Source: Psoroptes ovis (Eukaryota; Arthropoda; Arachnida; Sarcoptiformes; Psoroptidae). Taken from it: DNA of 64,000 nucleotides. The notes below the pieces were generated by a model. The model searched no databases. It saw only the letters and a program-made list of their open reading frames with translations, and was not told the DNA's origin. Positions 13,127 through 25,600 of this stretch are shown in pieces. Every line of letters begins with the position of its first letter. Position 1 is the stretch's first letter. The stretch lies in NCBI GenBank assembly GCA_002943765.1, contig PQWQ01000016.1, positions 434,001-498,000 on the forward strand, read 5' to 3'. A program made the translations under genes and the position numbers.

Positions 13127-14012
13127 TTTTTCAGGTGTTGATTGAACAATTTATTATTGAACCAATTCTAAATTTGAACTAAAATTATTTCTTTCATTTG
13201 GATAATATAAAAATGTTCCCAAATGAAATTATTGAAGAATTTCACACACTCACCATTGACATTGATCAATGTACATAAATGTTCGTGTAAACATACCGTA
13301 CAAACAAGTTTACATAAATGATTCATTGTCAAGGATTTTCAAATGGAATGATTTCTTCAAAAAAAAAAAAAAAAATCATCAAGAAAAATACACTAATAGT
13401 CATTACCCGTAGTTGTTGTTATTGGTAACTAAAAATTTTGTCAAAAATTATACTTGTCAATTTCAATGTGAATTCATTTTTTTTTTCATTTTTTTAAATG
13501 TACCAATTACCTAGAACAGTTATGAAACACTTATTTATCAAGGTCTACCCTCATACCTTGATTATCAGCGAATTTAATCAATAATAAAAATTGAAAAATT
13601 CATAAAAAGTTTTCTCAAAAAAATAAAAATGAAAAAAGATGAAAAATTACTTGTCATAATTCACTTTAATTATTATGTTTATTATTGATTAGTGGAAATT
13701 ATTATTATTCACGACAATTTTCAAATTCCATACAAAATCAAACGTAATAATAGAAAATACTTTATAAAATTTAATGGGATTACATTAGAATTTCCATTTT
13801 AATTATTTTCATTCGAATAAAATTTTGAATAAAATCATATTTTTCTTTTTGAATAAAATTTAAATTAAAATAAAACAATCGTGACATTTTTTTCACGATT
13901 GAAATTTCCATGTCATTTTTCATTTTTTTTATGATAAATATTTGTGTGATTGTTGAATGAATTTGATCAATTATTTGATATGTCACTTGGATATGATATT
14001 TCAAGCATGCAT
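13127..14012. other. intergenic spacer, no gene seen
   Basis: AT-rich spacer between the 5' end of the CD36-like gene and the 3' end of the neuropeptide gene. It would contain the CD36-gene promoter. I see no gene or clear motif. Confidence 0.6.
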
Positions 14013-14018
14013 TTTATT
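14013..14018 (-). terminator. poly(A) signal for neuropeptide terminal exon B
   Basis: AATAAA on the minus strand, 54 nt downstream of the stop codon of the GSEFLGGPG exon. The hexamer is common by chance in this AT-rich DNA, so position is the only support. Confidence 0.5.
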
Positions 14019-14071
14019 CGGTTGTTTTGAATTTGTTTCGAATGATTCGGTATTTAAACAACGACCATATT

Positions 14072-14343
14072 TCAACGTCCTGGACCACCTAAAAATTCAC
14101 TACCTTTAGTGTAATATTGAAATTTCATCGGTACCATCATCAATGTTGATTGTGGTGGATAATTGTTGTTTCCAATTCGTTCGCTTGTTGTTGTCTTCAT
14201 TTTCTTTTCAATCATATCAAATTTATTATTATTATCTGAAGAATTAATTTTACGAATTGAATTTATCGAGCTACGAGAACGTTGATGCTTCGGTAATGGT
14301 CCATTCATTATCATTGTTTTATCATCATTGTCATTCGGATTGT
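14072..14343 (-). CDS. EFLamide-type neuropeptide precursor, alternative terminal exon B (GSEFLGGPamide)
   Basis: The acceptor TTATTAG precedes 14343. The exon opens in the same phase as neuropeptide exon 2, so it can join directly to exon 1 (donor at 15727), giving ...NDYIDNPNDND... The exon ends in YYT-K-GSEFLGGPG-R and a stop. Cleavage at the basic residues and amidation at Gly would release GSEFLGGPamide, a peptide of the EFLamide/EFLGGPamide group reported from arthropods. The rest is Asn/Ser/Lys-rich spacer. Splicing from the end of exon 2 into this exon would destroy the exon 2 amidation site, so I favour use as an alternative last exon. A poly(A) hexamer follows at 14013-14018. Confidence 0.72.
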
Positions 14344-15052
14344 CTAATAAGAGAAGAGAGAAAACAAAGGGGTAATTTGAAAGAAAAATATTTCAAAATG
14401 TATTTATAAATATATTTGAAAATATTGCGATATTATTGAATGTATTTATTTGAATTTTATATTATTTTTTCTCTTTTTCAAATTTCAAATTAATTAATGA
14501 AAATTTTAATTTGAATTGTTTTCAAATATCAAATGTATCAATTTTAATTATGATTCATTGTGAACAAGCAAACACAGAGACACACAAGTTTTTCAAAAAA
14601 CAAAAACAAAAAACACATTTTGATATTCATGTATTATTTGATGCAATGATGATGATAATAATGATGATGTTTGGACTTGAATCATTTAAAATTGTTTTTT
14701 TCTTTTTCATTAATTAATATTCATTGAATTTATGTGCATATTTTTGAAAAAAATTGAAATTGAGTTAGTTTATTTTTGAGTATTTTCTCTGTTTATCAAT
14801 ATTAAAATTGTTTTAAAATATGGAATAGGATTAATGTTTGTTTAGTTTGTTTTTTATTTTTTTATGAAATAATAATTTGAACAAAATTGAATCAAATTGG
14901 TTGATTTTTTGTAAAACAGGGTCCAATGCTATTGTGTTATTGATTGATTGATTTGAATCGCAATGCATTGATCGATCGATTTGATTATTGATTTTAGTGA
15001 TTGAGAAATTTTCAAAAAATTAAATGATTTGATGAGACCATGACCATGATCA

Positions 15053-15058
15053 TTTATT
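15053..15058 (-). terminator. poly(A) signal for neuropeptide terminal exon A
   Basis: AATAAA directly follows the TGA stop of neuropeptide exon 2. It supports exon 2 being a real terminal exon. Confidence 0.5.
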
Positions 15059-16150
15059 TCAACGACCCAAAAATTCGGATCCCATTTTTTTCTGTGCCAT
15101 CAAATATGGTTGTGTCAACAATGTTAATTGTGGTAACAATGATTGTTGTTGTTGCTGTTGCGATAATCGTTGACCAGATACAATCATTCTTTTTCCATCT
15201 GGTAACAAATAAATTGATGATTGTGAAGGTGGTGATCGTCTTAATTGTTGTAACAATGTTGTTGTTGGTGATCGTTTTTTACCCAAAAATTCTGAACCCA
15301 TTCGTTTGCCTGTTATTCGGTTTATTTATTTATTTATTTGGTGAAATGATTTTTTTATTTAGATTCATTTAGAAGGTTTTTTTTAGAGGAAAAATCAATG
15401 AAACAAATGAATTGAAAATAAAAGTTTAGAATTATTTTTTTAGTTTAAATATTTATTTATCAATTTTTATGAATGGAAATTGCTTGGTTTTCAATTTCAT
15501 CACATTGACTAAATCCTCAAAGTTTTTTTTGGGGCAATAAACAAAGGGTTTACGCGGAAATAGTTATTGTCATAATTATTTGTTTTGTATTAAATGACTG
15601 AGAATCAAGGAGAAATAACTTGACCAAAGTCAAAAACCATAAACAAATAATAATATCGATAATAATTATCAATGAAAATTGAATTGAAAAATATTAAATA
15701 TTTAAAAAAAAATTCAAAATACTAACCAATATAATCATTGATATTATTATTATCATTTTGTATTCTTGATTGTAAAAAATTATGTAACATATATGGTGAT
15801 AATAAACGTATTTTGGTATTTACGCTTTTTCGTACACGTTCATCATTAATGAATGAATTATCATTAAAATTACCATTTGAAAATGCATAACGATAATTAT
15901 TGATTGGATTGTATAAATCTTCTTGATCATTTGATTGATCAATCAATGATTGTTGATCATTTTGTTGTAATTGTTGTGGTGATGGCAATTGTTCCATCGC
16001 ATCTAAATTGTTATTATTGTTCATATTTGAATTTTCATTAATATTACTTGAATTCCAAATATGAATTGCATTCGCTGCCATTATTGGTCGATTCATATCG
16101 CTATTCGATAGCAGCAACCAAATGAATATTAATTTATGAATAATATTCAT
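15059..16150 (-). CDS. EFLamide (GSEFLamide) neuropeptide precursor, isoform A
   Basis: Two exons: 16150-15727 and 15309-15059 (225 codons with stop). The chosen Met begins MNIIHKLIFIWLLLSNS, a standard signal peptide; the frame is open upstream to a Met at 16339, which would bury this signal. An Asn/Gln-rich spacer leads to NDYIG, and the exon junction (phase 1) creates IG-KR. Exon 2 then gives MGSEFLG-KKR and, at its very end, KK-MGSEFLG-R-stop. Dibasic cleavage and C-terminal amidation would therefore release two identical MGSEFLamide peptides. GSEFLamides are known from crustaceans and other arthropods as neuromodulators; the receptor side cannot be judged here. The product would act in secretory neurons. 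Neither intron nor spacer shows coding interruption. The alternative last exon at 14072-14343 offers a different amidated peptide. Confidence 0.86.
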
Positions 16151-16339
16151 TTGTTTCAATGTTTGCATTGATAACGTTGACATTATTATTAATTTTATCG
16201 GTAATTTCATAAATATTGATATCAATAATGATGACAACAATGATGATAATGGCGAAAAAATTGGAGATAATTCTGTTGATGATACTTGTGATAATACTGT
16301 GAATGGTCGATGGATCATAGATCTAAATAATAATTGCAT

Positions 16340-19300
16340 TCTATGTATGATGAATACAAATAAAAAATTTTTAAATTTCAGTACATTTGAGAATTATTAT
16401 TAATAATTTCAATTAGAAATATATGCTTGGATTTTTGAAAGAAAATGATTCTTGAAATTTTTCAATCGTCCAAAGAATTTGGTTGCTTTTATATTGTTTT
16501 TTTGGGTCGGAAATTTTATTTTTCATATTTTCAAATAATAAACCACGTCCCATAAATGAATTGACGCATCTTTGTTTTCATTTTCAAACATCCTTTATCT
16601 GTTATTTGCTTTGGATGCGTCATTTTATTTTTTCATGTAGAAAATTGTTCAAAAATTTTATCTTTATTTTCATTATTATGATCATTTTATGTTGTCCTCT
16701 TTTAAAGGTTTTTAACATTTATCATCATCTTCATCTACATCTTCATAATCAAATGCATCAGGTTCAATGCGCAATCATTTGTGTGTTCAATCATCATCAT
16801 CATCATTTGTATTGGTTGTTTGCGTGTTGATATGATGGTTGTTTTTCTTTGGTCGACAGGGGCGTAAAAAATTTGAAATAAAATTTTGGAAAAATTATGA
16901 ATTCCAATCGAACAAAACAAAACGAATCGATTCAAATCGATTTTCGTGTGAGAATATTTGTGAAATTCAATATATTCAATTCAATTCATTCAAATCAACA
17001 GAAGGCTGAATCCCAAAAAAAATTGTTACAAAATATTCCAACAAATTCAAATCTTATCTGTCATATACCTTCATCCATAGAAAAGAAGATTTAAACGAAT
17101 AATTTCGATTACATATTGGAAATTTCACAAAAAAACAAATGGTTATTGTGTGTGTCTGAATGTTTGTAAGCATTACAACCATTTAAATCTTTCATTGAAA
17201 ACCTTAATCCTTTTGAAAAAAAAAATTCCTAATTCCTTGGATAAAGCCTCTCGATACCTTTATTTAAAAAAAAAATATAACCTTTAAAGTATTGAATATT
17301 GAACCAATATATTGATGATATATATATTGGTTCAATATTCAATATTCAATTAATTATTTTATTTTCAAAAATAATAAAACAAGCATGAAATCGGAAAAAA
17401 ATTGCAACAATTCATATCTATATTTGTTATTTGTTTCAAATTATTTCATATTTCATGTATTTTTTTCTCAATTTTTCATTTTTTGGAATTCATCATCATC
17501 ATCATCAATATACATTGAAATGTTTCTGAAAAATCATTTGAAAAATATTTATTTACATTTCTGTCTGAATCAAAGGTATGAAAGTATGAAATGCATCCAT
17601 TTTGATTATTGAATAATTCAATCATTCAAATCAAATTGAATAATTTTTGAAAGAAAAAAAACATGTTCATTCAATTCTGAAATTACATTGAATGATAATA
17701 ACAATAATAATGATAATAAAACATCCGTTTTATTCAATTTGTTTCAATCAAAAAATGAAAAAAAATAAAAAATTTCTATGGATTCAAATCATATTCAACC
17801 ACAGACATTTTAAAAAGAATTGAATTCAATATTTTTCAATTTTGAAATGAAAAAAAATATGAATAAATTAAAAACAATAACCTTAAATTTTTATTAACAT
17901 GATTTCAAAAAAAAATTTTGAAAAAAATATTGAAATTATTATTATTATTGTTATTATTATTATCAATATTATTATTATTATTGTAATACCTGGCACATGT
18001 AAATGGATGTATGGTTGGAAGACCTTTTATGTATTCTCTCTTCGAATTCGAGTGCACCAATTTTGTGAAATGTTTATTTTTTTGTTTTTGAAAATTTTTT
18101 TTCTTAAAAAACAAATCATTTCATATGAATTCATTGGCCCCACTTCGAAATGGAAAACAACAATGTTCCAATATTTCACAAAATGAACCCCGAAAGAAAA
18201 AAATTGAAATTTTCCATTCAATTTACATTCATCATATATGGTGATGAGAGTATCAAATATATTCATGTAGACATGATTCGAAGATTTTATTTTATTTTAT
18301 TTCATTTTGTATTATGGATGATTATGTTTCAAATATCAATTTTTTTTTGAGAAAATAAAAAATTGAAAAATCGACAATCTTTTCCCAATCAAAATGCTTT
18401 TCCAATATACGACAAATCCCGATATAATGTATATGATCTATGAATTTTTTGTTTCGCTTCTTCTTTTGATGATCGAGACGACCATATTATTTTCGCTGGT
18501 AAATGACTCGAAATGGCTTGATAGAATCGAATAAAGACATGAATATTGAACCAAAAAAAAAAAAAAAAAAATATTGAAATTCATAATATTCCAATACATT
18601 TTGTATATTTACTTTCATTTGAAAAACAAAACATCTTTCAAAATGCCATAATGTTTTATGTGAATTTGGCCATGGAAATATTACAATAAAATGTATGTAA
18701 ATTCATACAGCATTGAAATATATACAGAAATATTTCAAAGAAAAAAAAAAGCCATTAACATTTTCATTTTATTTTTTCATTTTTTGTGGTTTTTTCAAAA
18801 TGATCATTGTAAATACATACATACATACATAAATAGATGGAGGAAAATAAAACGAAAATTAATTGAAATTTGTTTGTTTCAAATGTTCTTTCATTTGTTT
18901 TTAGCTGTACATTAAAAGCTTAAATTTTGAATTGAAATTTTTTAAATTTTATTAATTTGAATTTGAATTTATTTATTTATTTAAATGATAATAATAATAA
19001 TAAATGATTGAATGAATAATTGGTAATAATAATGATGAAGATAATTAATTAATTATTTGAAAACATATTAATAATTATAATTATTTTTATTATTTTTGAT
19101 ATCAATTTTATAATGTGGTTTTTTTGAAAAAACATATGAGAATGTATTTTGGAAAAAAAACAAATGACAATTCAATCGGATTTCTTTTCATTTTGAATAT
19201 TTTACTTGGCATTTTATTATTATTAAGGATTTAATTATGGCTTTGAATGAAACATATTTTTTTTTATTTTTAAAAATAAAATTTTTAAAAGATTAATTAT

Positions 19301-19605
19301 GAAATAATTTAATCATCTCTATATTTTATTTGAATAATAATAATGTTAGAAACAAATGTCTAAATGATGAATGTATAAATGTATGAATGAATACATGAAT
19401 GAATATCAAATTAATGGCCACAAAAAATAAAAACATTTATACCCATACAACGTAATGTAAATGAATGTTTAAAATTGATTTGATTGATGAGATCTAAGAT
19501 GAACATTTATATTTATATATTCGTATATTAATTATAGAAACAAAATGATGGGGAAACAAAAAAAATAATTTAATCAACAAAATTTAATTAAAATTAATTA
19601 ATTAA
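16340..19605. other. intergenic region between neuropeptide and Limpet genes
   Basis: About 3.3 kb with no recognisable gene. It is the upstream side of the neuropeptide gene and the downstream side of the Limpet gene. The only distinctive element is the 23-bp-arm hairpin at 17290-17344; the rest is A/T-rich simple sequence. Confidence 0.65.
17290..17344. repeat. perfect inverted repeat (23-bp arms)
   Basis: The arm at 17290-17312 (core GAATATTGAACCAATATAT) is matched without mismatch by its complement at 17322-17344, separated by a 9-nt loop. It lies about 1.1 kb upstream of the neuropeptide start codon. No TA-flanked TTAGG end is present, so it is not one of the MITEs. Confidence 0.85.
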
Positions 19606-22600
19606 TTAAACACTATCATCGGATTCGAATGTTGCTGTTGTTGCTACGTGTGTTGGAACTGCTGAAGTTGCTGGATGTTGTTGATCATCAATAGCTTCAT
19701 AATGTTTATTATTAATCAATTTATTGTTATCATAATTATTATTATTATTATTATTATCATCATTATTATTATTATTCATTGCCATTGATTGTATTTTTGA
19801 CCATTGTTTTGCCATAATAACTTGTGCACATGGTGTACAATAAATATTTTCAATTTGATCATTATGATCTTCTTCATTATTTTCAATAATATTATCATGA
19901 TCATCGACCAATAATGGAACAAAACCTTTACCACCTAATTCAGTACGGCAATCTTTACAAACGAAACAAGATTGATGCCATTTACGATTACCATGTGTGA
20001 CCATTTTTCTTCCAGTTGAACCTTTGTGAATCGAGGAAAGGTCAAAACAGGTGAAAATAAATAAAATATGGATCATTTTCAAATTGGATTGCGCATAAAT
20101 ATAGTTTTATTAAATAATGGCGAGATATATTTTTAAAAATTGTTTCTCAATACATACCGATAATTGGTTTTTTACAATCATCACATTTCGGAGCAAATAA
20201 TTGTGCATTACATTCACGACAATATGGTTGATCATCATGCGATGTGAATTGAATTTTAGATAATTGTCTACCACATTCAGTACAACAAAAACATTTACCA
20301 TGCCATGGTTTATCACGATATACGATACCATCGTTTATTATAATCTATTTGACAATTTTTATTTATTTTGTTTTGTTTTTCAAAATTAAATTATTAAATT
20401 TATTCTTGTTTCTTCTGATGCAAAAAAAACAAAATGATACTCACTTCATTACATTTAAAACATTTGGTTGCAAATTCATTTTTATAACATTCTGAACAAT
20501 AAATATTATTATCTTTTTGTAAAAATGTCTGCGAACCGATCGGTTGTTGACATTTTTTACAATTAAAACATGTATCATGATAAAGATTATCACGAAAATC
20601 TAATTTTTTCTGTCCTATTTTTATTCATTCATTTATGAAGGCAATAAAATAAAATTGTTGAAATGAAATCGTTAAATTGAATCGAATTAATCGATAGATA
20701 TATTTTGAAAATAATTGATAATAATAATTACCTGGTTCAAATATTTCCAAACATTTACAGCAACGTGGTGCAAATTTATTATCATAACAGCTTGCACAAA
20801 ATATCCGATCCGAACGTGAACCAAATGGTTTATTGAATAAATCAAATTTACACTGGCTACATACGAAACATTTTTCATGCCAATGGCGATCATTGAATGA
20901 TAGATCCTTTTGAATTCATGAATTCAAATTTTGAAACAAATATAAATTAAAATTAAAATAATCAATCATAATCAGCTGATTATTAGTGCAAATGTAAATA
21001 AGATGCTAACCTTTGTATTTACGCCAATCGGTTTTTGACATTCTTCACAAACATTTGAATGTCTTTGTTCATAACATTCAATACACATTGGTTTACCATT
21101 GTTGTTATTATCATTAGCTGTATTGTTTTCAATGGTTTGATTATTATCATTATTATCATTATCATTATTATTTTTATCTTCATCAGTAGCTAATGCATAA
21201 CGTGCTGTTGTTAATGATTTATTACAATAAACACAATTGAAATGTTCTAAATGCCATTGTTGATCATTATCTTTGATATATTCATTTGACATTATAAGCT
21301 TTTCATTAAAACAATAACAATAACAAAAAACAAAGAATAAAAGAGATTAATTAATACATTAATTCATTTAAGAAAATTGAATATTTTTTTTTAAAGAAAA
21401 TCCAAAAATTGAATAACAATATTTTCTTTGAAAGGCAAGAAATACACATACAATAATTTCAATGAATATCAACAAAAACCCAAACAAAACAAAACAAAAA
21501 CAAATGATGATGATGATCATAGAGATATTGCAATAATAATAATAATTTTTAAAAATAAAAAAAAATAATCAATGGACAGCTACGGCAACAATAATAACAA
21601 CAATTGATGATGATGGCATGACAACATTTACAATTACTAAATGTGTGTGTGTTTACCATATATATCTCTATGTATAAATCCATATGTATAAATGTCTGTA
21701 TAACAAAAATATATGCCTTTATGTATTTTGATAGAACCAATCAATTTAACATTGAAGTCATACCGAATACAAGTATTATTATTATCATCAATATATTCCA
21801 ATAACAAATTGATTTATTGATCAAAAAAAAAATTAAATGATCATTGATAAATGATGAAGGATTGAATATTGATATTTTGTAAAAATTAATAATAATAATA
21901 ATAAATATGATCAAATTATTCCCATCATCATCATTATCATTATTATTATCATCAAAGGTGTTTGCTGAATACATATGAATGGTTGGAATGATGATGATGA
22001 TGATATAAAACTTTGTATTTATTTGGTAATTTTATTATTTATTTATTTATATTTATATTTTCAATATTTTCTCATTTACAAATTAATATTAGTTTTTTTT
22101 TTGTTTCCCATTGAAATGTTATTATTAATTTCAAGGTGAAACTTTCAAAGTGAAAAAAAAACATTATTTATAAACAAGCATTTGCCAAGGGTGTTTGTTT
22201 TCATGTGTGTGTGTTTGCCGTCATCATAAAATATAAAATATTATTATTAGGTTGTCCGAAAAGTTTTAGCCGAGTTTTAGGAGCAACTCTCGATTGATTA
22301 AGCGGAATGAACTTTTCGGACAACCTTATAATAATATTAAATGATTATTTTTGAAGTATGACGCCTTATTCTTAATTATTTCTTTTTCTCTCTCAATCAC
22401 TGTGACTATTCACTGTCATTATTTTGTTGAAATTTTTCGCGCAAAATATCAAAAATCTTTGACCATTAAGTATTGATTGATTTTTCAAATTCAATCAAAT
22501 TTTGATTTTTCTAAAATTTTCAAATTGACTTTACCGTATTATTATCATCATCATTATCAGCAGCGGTGAATTTTTGTTTTTGTTGCTGTTCTTGTTGTTG

Positions 22601-25600
22601 TTGTTGTTTATCTTTATTTTTATTTATTAAACTATGATTATTATTAGGGTTATTGTTTTTCAATTTTTTCTTCATAAACGGTTCAAACATTAATTGTTTA
22701 ACAATCGTTATTTTTACTGATGGTGTTTTTTTCAGTGGTGGTGGCGGTGGCGATGTTGTCGTTGTTGATGCTAATTTTTCATTATTCAATGATCGATTAT
22801 TCAATGATACGATCGATGATGATCGTTTATCGAAACGTTTATTATTATTATTAATATCACGATTTGTTAAATCTTCATTTTGAAAACTTTTAAAATTTTT
22901 TAATTTTTTAAAAATTTTCGATGCTGATGATTGAGTTTTGGATAATTTTTTATTATTGCTATTACTATTATCATTGGTATTATTATTCATATATTTTTGA
23001 TTATTATCATTATTATAATTATTATTGAAATTATTTAAATTATCAACCGATTTAAATTTTTTCAATTTCATTTTATTGAATGAAAATGAAAATCTATTTC
23101 GTATCAATTTGTTTGTAGCTGTTTCGGACATTTTTCTAAGATGAACCTAAAGCAAAATGGTCAAATATTGAATGCGATTGAATATCTCAATATTTGATCA
23201 TCATAATCATCATCATCATAAATGGACACGAATTAATTTCACACAAAGAAAAATATTTGTTCACAATTTCTTAAGTTTTTCACTCAAAAAAAATTATTTG
23301 TGACAGGAATTAAAGAATCATTGAATATTGAATGAGAAAATAAAAAAAATTCTTTCAAAACAACCGAAAAATTAAGAAAATATTTAAGAAAAGAAAAAAT
23401 ATTCAATATTTCACATTTTTCAATGTCAATCTCAATATACACACACATGAATATATATCATGGATGTGTATTGGCTTGTCTATGTGGATGTTTGTGTGTG
23501 TGTGTGTGCATACAAATGGAAAATAAAAACAGAAATTAAGAAATAAATTAAGAATATTCTTTCTTAAAAAAAAGTGAAAAAAACAAAGATTTCAATTGTT
23601 AGCTTGCCAAGAAATTAATAATGTCTTGAAAACTTGAAGAATTTTGTTGAAGAAAAATATTTCAAATGTTATAAATGTATTTCATTACATTGAAATAACG
23701 TTGAATTTAAAATTTTTCATATCTTCAAAGAATCAAGAAAAATAAAATAAAATCATTCATTATTTATTCAATTCAATGAAATGAGATGAAATAGCAAACA
23801 AGTGTTTTTTTTGGCTATTGTAAAACTCAATAATGAATAAATGAATGCATTAATTAAATGAAATATTAAAGTTGTCCGAAAAGTTTTTGTCGATTATTTC
23901 GTAGGGAGGCATGAGAAAATCAACAAGAACTTATCGGACGTCCTAATAATTTCATTTTCATTTTTTTATTTCTTTAAAATTCATTAAAAAATTTTGTTCT
24001 GATTTATTCATTTGTTTATTTGTGTATTTGTTCATTTATTTATTTCTATGTGAAATATTGAAAAAATACTCGTATGTCATTTGTTTGACATTATTATTAT
24101 TATCATTGAAATAAATGAAATTATTTATTTTTGAAAAAAATAAAATAATTCAACGAATTCAACAAATTTCAAATGAATTTTCAAAAATTTGTAAATTTGA
24201 TTTTGATCAATAATTTTGATTATTGTCAACTCTTTCTTTAACATTTTTTCTCTGCATTTGAATACAGTTGAAACAATGTCAATCAAAAAAAATATTTAAA
24301 AATTTTTGAAATTTTCAAAAATTCAAATATTCAAAATTTCAAAGGTCCAATCAATTTCAATCTATTTATTTTTAAATTCAATTCATTCAACTTCAATGTG
24401 CCATTCATTCAATCGATTGATTAATTAAAATAAAATTCATAATTATTTTCTCTGCTGTCATTAAAATTATTCAATTTTATTCAAATTTCAAATCAATAAA
24501 CATGGAATTAATAAACATGGTATATTCAAGCTGTAATTACGTTGCTCTTTAACAAGAATAATGAACATGAATTACATCGATCTGAATACCTGAACAACCT
24601 GAACGACAGCAGCAGCAGCAAGACTATTGATTATTCTCGTTTGTGTGTTGATAATATTTTTGTACTTGAAAAATACTGTTGAATGATAATAATGATAATA
24701 ATAATGTCAAAATGTAAAACAAAAAATTGATGTGAAACAAAAAGAAAAATACGACAAGTAAATTCCATTTTTTTTGAATTTTTGAAAAAAAAAATTTAAT
24801 TTAAAAATGCACGCAAAAACTATGCATCAATTCATCATAATCATAATGATTATAATGATAAATGTTTGACACACAATATTTTCCATTGTTTACATTTATT
24901 TATTTGAAATCGATTGATTAATGGATTAAAGATTTTTCTATGGTAATTTTTCCATATGAAAACAAATGAATATCAATTTTCAAGTAAAGAAATAAGAAAA
25001 CATATATGAAGAAGAATAATGACAAGTTGTATCATCATTATTATTGATATTATTATTATTATTATTATTACCTGTAATATTCACTGTCAATATTGTTTAC
25101 TATTGTTTTTCTCAAAATATATTCTTTGATAATATGTCATTATTATAAATGGATTATAATATGAATGATAATATTATTATTATGAATAATATTGATCAAT
25201 AATAAACGTAGCTAATGAAAAGAAATTACAATCAATACATTTTAATCAATATTTGTTTGATGATGATGATTCCTTGTAATATTTCATCATTTATTTTAAG
25301 ATAAGATACACAAGATGAATGTAAGATATGCGAGATGAATAAATTTTGAAACAAAAATGAAATTTGTCAAATGTTTGTTGTCAAATGACATATTTTCAAA
25401 TATTTTTTAAAATAACATATGCATGAGCTTTTGCTTTGTTTATTTTCATATTTTCACAATGAATTTTCATTTTTGAAAAAATATGAAAATACAAAGCATT
25501 TGAATGTGTGTATTTGTCTATTAATTTTTTATTTTTTATTATTTATAGCCCTCTAGCCGGCCGCTATGGACACATGTGAAACAAAATGAGATGTATTACT

